DNA of 9,714 nt, from positions 11,590-21,303 of the forward strand of contig DNXU01000569.1 in the NCBI GenBank assembly GCA_003505715.1, given 5' to 3'. Position numbers and translations under genes: made by a program. A model generated the notes under the pieces. It saw nothing but the letters and a program-made list of their open reading frames with translations. It did no database searches and was not told the origin of the DNA. Source of the DNA: Cyanobacteria bacterium UBA8803. GTDB lineage: Bacteria > Cyanobacteriota > Cyanobacteriia > Cyanobacteriales > Coleofasciculaceae. Of this stretch, positions 5,683 through 9,714 are shown piece after piece (positions within the stretch are counted from its first letter, which is position 1; each line of letters opens with the position of its first letter).

Positions 5683-6168
5683 ATGACAGTAACAATTAAT
5701 CGCGGCCAAACAGATTTTGTGCCCAATACCAGACTCCGGACTGAACTCAAACTCTTAGAAAAAGTAGCCAAGAATGTACTCGTCGGCAGCAAAACTATTG
5801 GCGGCATTCAATATACAGCTGTGCTGGTTAAAGGAATGCCCTTATCTTCTCAGAAATTTACCGTTTCTAATAGTGATGTCTTGTTCCTACTACCACCCGA
5901 TTACCCCCGTCTGCCTCCAATTGGCTGCTATCTTAATTACCCGTGGAATACGGTAGGACAGGGCGACCATCACTTCACCCATCAGAGTTACTATGGCGCA
6001 CCCTTTCTCAGCGATGAAGGCTGGTACTGGTACTGCGTTGGACTCGGCGGTGGATTTAATCGAGATAGATGGCTTAATTCCTGGCGACCTAGTAACCAAG
6101 CCGAAAAAGGACACAATCTGGCTACCTTATTTGTCACCGCACGCCACGCCATTAATACAGATGATTGA
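5683..6168 (+). CDS. E2-like ubiquitin-conjugating protein, prokaryotic family E type (161 aa)
   Basis: It is the predicted carrier that takes the UBL from the E1 and passes it to a target. The diagnostic part is LLPPDYPRLPPIGCYLN at 69-85, matching the strand and P-x-x-Y-P-x-x-P-P element of the UBC fold. It is followed by a histidine-rich stretch (H96, H97, H100), an aromatic strand WYWYC (114-118) and NSWRPS (132-137), near where prokaryotic E2 family E proteins end. Only two cysteines are present, C82 and C118; C82, right after the PP strand, is the better nucleophile candidate, but neither sits in a standard HPN-C context. The UBL gene ends 6 bp upstream and the JAB-E1 frame begins just downstream, so all three are likely co-translated. 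The TGA stop overlaps a TGAGG sequence that could load ribosomes for the next frame. Confidence 0.8.
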   Translation: MTVTINRGQTDFVPNTRLRTELKLLEKVAKNVLVGSKTIGGIQYTAVLVKGMPLSSQKFTVSNSDVLFLLPPDYPRLPPIGCYLNYPWNTVGQGDHHFTHQSYYGAPFLSDEGWYWYCVGLGGGFNRDRWLNSWRPSNQAEKGHNLATLFVTARHAINTDD

Positions 6169-6188
6169 GGTTAACTTTTGAAATGCTT

Positions 6189-6206
6189 AGTCCTCTTCGG
6201 AGGACT
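6189..6206 (+). promoter_or_regulatory. RNA hairpin with a cUUCGg tetraloop
   Basis: AGTCCTC (6189-6195) and GAGGACT (6200-6206) pair perfectly around TTCG, giving the very stable C(UUCG)G loop. GCT (6185-6187) and AGC (6209-6211) can extend it across a small internal loop. It lies 11 nt after the TTG at 6178 and could hinder initiation there, which is one reason to prefer the ATG at 6325. Confidence 0.6.
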
Positions 6207-6221
6207 TGAGCTAATTGCTGT

Positions 6222-6235
6222 AGGAATTAATTCCT
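6222..6235. repeat. 14-bp perfect palindrome
   Basis: AGGAATTAATTCCT is perfectly palindromic and lies between the E2 gene and the likely JAB-E1 start. It could bind a dimeric regulator or may be incidental. I see no promoter boxes firmly tied to it. Confidence 0.5.
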
Positions 6236-6324
6236 TGGCGGGTCAGGTAGTAGATGCAACCTGTAAGTCCTACTCACCCTGGCGACCAAGTTCTCTCGAT
6301 ACACTTTTCATTACCGAAAAACTC

Positions 6325-7680
6325 ATGAACAACCCAAAAAAATTTGCCCAAATTTCCCTCCACATTCCCCCGAAAATGTGGTATCAGTTTGACCGCGCTA
6401 TGAGCAATGCTCGCACAACTAACGAAGAAGTAATTGGGTTCTTATTCTGCAAACGCCATCAAGTATCAAAACATAAAATCAGATATCTGCCTCAATCTTG
6501 GGTAGTGCCTTCTCCCGATTGCTACGAACGTCAATCAGCTAGTGGCTTAGTGATGAAACAGCAATTTCACCAGTACTTGCTCGAGACGTTTTTGGAAAAG
6601 GAGAAATTAGATGTTGTTCACATTCATACCCATAGCGATCGCAGCCAACCAGAATTTTCCCTAGTTGATGACCTCTATGAATCAGAATATGCTCGATTTC
6701 TGTCATCTCACTTCAAAAACAAGCCCCGTTTAATTTCTGGGGTTTTTGACGAAACACTGCAACAGTCTCAATTCCGCATCTGGGACAGGCAAGGAAAGTC
6801 TGCGATGAGCATTAATTGCTCCAAATCTTGGTTTGAACTAACCCAAGAGGCAAACTCCCGCAATACGACAGAATTGATGTTTGCCCGCCAACAAGCCTTT
6901 GGTGCAGGGGTGCAGAAACAGCTAGGGGAACTCACCGTCGCCTTGATTGGCTGTGGGGGCATTGGGTCAGTTTTTGCCGAACTGCTAGGGCGTTTAGGGG
7001 TGAAAAAATGGATATTAATCGATCGCGATCGCTTAGAATCGGTTAACCTGAATCGTCTGCCTGCTGCCACCGAGGAAATGGCTAGCCAGCAGTGGTACAA
7101 GGTTCATTATGTTAAGCATCTGATCAAACGCATCTATGCTACGGGTTCTTCTGTGAAAGCTATACCCGCATCCATTACCGATCCTCTGGCGAAACAAGAA
7201 GTAGCTGCTGCCGATCTAATCGTTGTCGCCACTGACAACCACTCGTCCCGGCAAGTTGCCCAAGAATTAGCCCTAACCTACATGCGTCCCTTGGTTTGTC
7301 TGGGTACTCACATCGACATGAAACCGGATCGTACACCGCGCATGTATTGTCGCGTCACTGTACCGCCGCTTGGGGGCGGATGGTGTCTCATGTGCGGCAA
7401 TATCATTAACTTACATCGCGCTGCCCTAGAGTCCGCTGCCGACGAGATTAATCATCTAGCTGCCCGTGTCGGTTATGTCGAAGGCATTGGTGACCCGGCA
7501 GTATTCTGGTTGAATAGCCTGTGTGCGAGTACGGGAGTAGGCATCATCCACAGTATGCTCAGTGGTTTTCTGGATGTAGATAATGGTCTTGACTGGATTT
7601 ACGAGTTTCCTGGCTCTAACTGGCTTAAGACTAATCCTGACCATTTAGGCACTTGTGGTTGTTATTTTTGCGGTGGTTGA
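6325..7680 (+). CDS. JAB metallopeptidase - E1 (ThiF) fusion protein (451 aa from ATG 6325)
   Basis: One protein carries both ends of the UBL cycle. The N-terminal JAB domain (about 8-155) has an intact JAMM zinc site: NEEVIGF at about 33-39 (catalytic Glu), then HTH (His101, His103) and FSLVDD (Ser112, Asp115). It is a predicted isopeptidase that removes the UBL from targets. The C-terminal E1 domain (about 185-451) has the ATP-binding glycine loop GCGGIGS (209-215), LIDRDRLESVNLNR (231-244, with the Asp and Arg of ThiF/MoeB enzymes), and VVATDN (300-305). CLMC (354-357) and the C-terminal CGCYFCGG can supply a four-cysteine zinc site. C325 and C400 are candidate thioester cysteines. I chose ATG 6325 because the JAB fold begins right after it, though its ribosome site is weak. 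A TTG at 6178 with a better ribosome site would give 500 residues. Fused JAB-E1 proteins are known from bacterial ubiquitin-like operons. Confidence 0.9.
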   Translation: MNNPKKFAQISLHIPPKMWYQFDRAMSNARTTNEEVIGFLFCKRHQVSKHKIRYLPQSWVVPSPDCYERQSASGLVMKQQFHQYLLETFLEKEKLDVVHIHTHSDRSQPEFSLVDDLYESEYARFLSSHFKNKPRLISGVFDETLQQSQFRIWDRQGKSAMSINCSKSWFELTQEANSRNTTELMFARQQAFGAGVQKQLGELTVALIGCGGIGSVFAELLGRLGVKKWILIDRDRLESVNLNRLPAATEEMASQQWYKVHYVKHLIKRIYATGSSVKAIPASITDPLAKQEVAAADLIVVATDNHSSRQVAQELALTYMRPLVCLGTHIDMKPDRTPRMYCRVTVPPLGGGWCLMCGNIINLHRAALESAADEINHLAARVGYVEGIGDPAVFWLNSLCASTGVGIIHSMLSGFLDVDNGLDWIYEFPGSNWLKTNPDHLGTCGCYFCGG

Positions 7681-7748
7681 GTTGAAAAGGGAACAAGCCC
7701 TCAAGCTGCCACGGATATACAATATTGGAAGAGGCTTTTTCTATTCCC

Positions 7749-7757
7749 TGGTATACT
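7749..7757 (+). promoter_or_regulatory. Extended -10 promoter candidate for cmr2
   Basis: TGGTATACT contains a TG extension and a TATACT -10 box (7752-7757). There is no good -35 box at 17 bp; TTGGAA at 7725-7730 is 21 bp away. A transcript starting near 7764 would carry a leader of about 130 nt before cmr2. Confidence 0.45.
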
Positions 7758-7793
7758 ATTAACATCAGCAATCAGATCTTGCAGGCAATGACG

Positions 7794-7824
7794 TGGCACG
7801 CCCGGTTTAAACCAAAGCGTGCCA
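7794..7824. promoter_or_regulatory. Nested inverted repeat in the cmr2 leader
   Basis: TGGCACGC (7794-7801) and GCGTGCCA (7817-7824) are perfect inverted repeats. Between them lies a second perfect palindrome, GGTTTAAACC (7804-7813). The whole 31-bp element is nearly symmetric and sits about 40 bp after the candidate -10 box and 74 bp before cmr2. It could be an operator for a dimeric regulator or, as RNA, a leader hairpin. It lacks a following U-tract, so it is not a terminator for the JAB-E1 gene. Confidence 0.5.
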
Positions 7825-7888
7825 TTCCCTAGCTGTTCGCACCGACTACTCGATTTTCAACTTTAGATTCTCCTTTTGAGTTGTATAG

Positions 7889-9520
<1,632 letters not shown>

Positions 9521-9637
9521 GGTAATAAGTTACTCTACAGCCAAAAGGCACAAGATAAACTTGGGTTTTTGTTAGCGGTTAATAAGCTAATCGGCACCTA
9601 ACACCTGGGATATGACCAATTACCAACTTGCATTATT
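9521..9637. other. cmr2-cmr3 spacer, 117 bp
   Basis: This is a longer gap than usual within a cmr operon. It has a short ATG-initiated frame at 9612 of only 16 codons and a weak inverted repeat (TTAGC and GCTAA, 9573-9591). I see no convincing gene, terminator or promoter. Confidence 0.4.
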
Positions 9638-9714
9638 ATGTCTGACCAGTTTGCTCACCTAATTATTATCCAACCTCTCGGTTTTCTCTATGGCAGCGCT
9701 GGACCATTTCTTTC
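9638..9714 (+). CDS. cmr3: Type III-B CRISPR protein Cmr3, 5' end only
   Basis: The first 25 codons read MSDQFAHLIIIQPLGFLYGSAGPFL and run off the window. The P-L-G-F-L-Y-G-S-A-G run matches the N-terminus of Cmr3, a Cas5-like RAMP subunit that binds the crRNA 5' tag. Position directly after cmr2 agrees with usual cmr order. No clear ribosome site is seen before the ATG. Confidence 0.85.
   Translation, partial: MSDQFAHLIIIQPLGFLYGSAGPFL

Larger units (their letters stand above)
6178..6324 (+). other. In-frame extension before JAB-E1 with an E2-tail-like remnant
   Basis: This segment is open in the JAB-E1 frame from a TTG at 6178, which has TGAGG (6166-6170) 7 nt upstream. If translated it adds 49 residues to the fusion protein. 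Its last part reads SPWRPSSLDTLFITEKLMN. This resembles the end of the neighbouring E2, which reads NSWRPSN, a 7-residue gap, then LATLFVTARHAIN. At the DNA level CCTGGCGACC followed by AGT occurs in both (6080-6093 and 6278-6291). The first 30 residues (MKCLVLFGGLELIAVG and on) match nothing I know. It may be the fused stump of a second E2 copy. A hairpin and a palindrome also lie here, so it could instead act mainly as RNA or DNA. Confidence 0.5.

Noticed and set aside
5322..5807. 161-codon open frame on the minus strand opposite the UBL and E2 genes
   Set aside because: It overlaps two well-supported genes, is rich in Ser, Leu and Val without any motif, and has no ribosome site; it is a shadow frame.
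6768..7100. 110-codon minus-strand frame inside JAB-E1
   Set aside because: The plus-strand frame carries the ThiF glycine loop and other motifs; the reverse frame shows nothing recognisable.
7691..7704. Weak hairpin AGGG/CCCT just after JAB-E1 as its terminator
   Set aside because: A 4-bp stem without a T-run is too weak to support the call.
9612..9662. Short ATG frame between cmr2 and cmr3
   Set aside because: It has only 16 codons, overlaps the cmr3 start and has no ribosome site.

Overview
The window looks cyanobacterial. Nine copies of the octamer GCGATCGC (the HIP1 palindrome common in cyanobacteria) lie at 1000, 3471, 3921, 4171, 5394, 6635, 7025, 8441 and 9150. The small proteins on the minus strand are also of kinds I know mainly from cyanobacteria. 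No gene pins down the genus. The region reads as a defence island.

Left to right: (1) 1-904 is the downstream end of a CRISPR array, with 36-nt repeats ending in GTTGGAAAC, 12 spacers, a decayed last repeat, and an intrinsic terminator at 907-939. (2) 940-1245 is non-coding. It holds a 78-bp second copy of the 3' end of the minus-strand gene at 3538-4143, then a 16-bp perfect palindrome just before the next gene. (3) 1246-3266 is a two-gene restriction-modification module: a candidate type II endonuclease and an N4-cytosine-type DNA methyltransferase. (4) 3311-4143 on the minus strand is a PD-(D/E)XK-fold protein followed by a small antitoxin-like protein with no toxin gene after it. (5) 4254-7680 is a rightward gene cluster: NYN-domain nuclease, coiled-coil membrane protein, single-domain ubiquitin-like protein (UBL) ending in Gly, E2-like protein, and a JAB peptidase-E1 (ThiF) fusion. 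(6) 7681-7897 is a leader region with an extended -10 promoter candidate and a nested inverted repeat. (7) 7898 to the end is the start of a type III-B effector operon: cmr2 (Cas10 with GGDD but no HD domain) and the first 25 codons of cmr3.

How the parts may work together: the array and the cmr genes point the same way and may be one type III-B system, with the other blocks lying between them. The UBL, E2 and JAB-E1 genes form a compact ubiquitin-like conjugation pathway. E1 would adenylate the UBL C-terminal glycine, E2 would transfer it, and JAB would remove it. This resembles bacterial Bil/Bub-type operons, some of which defend against phage. The unusual part is the pairing of this pathway with an NYN nuclease and a small membrane protein just upstream.

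The most interesting points are the five-gene UBL cluster, two matching translation starts in the UBL gene, an E2-tail-like remnant and RNA hairpin in front of JAB-E1, the 78-bp direct repeats around the restriction-modification module, and several CRISPR spacers that contain inverted repeats.
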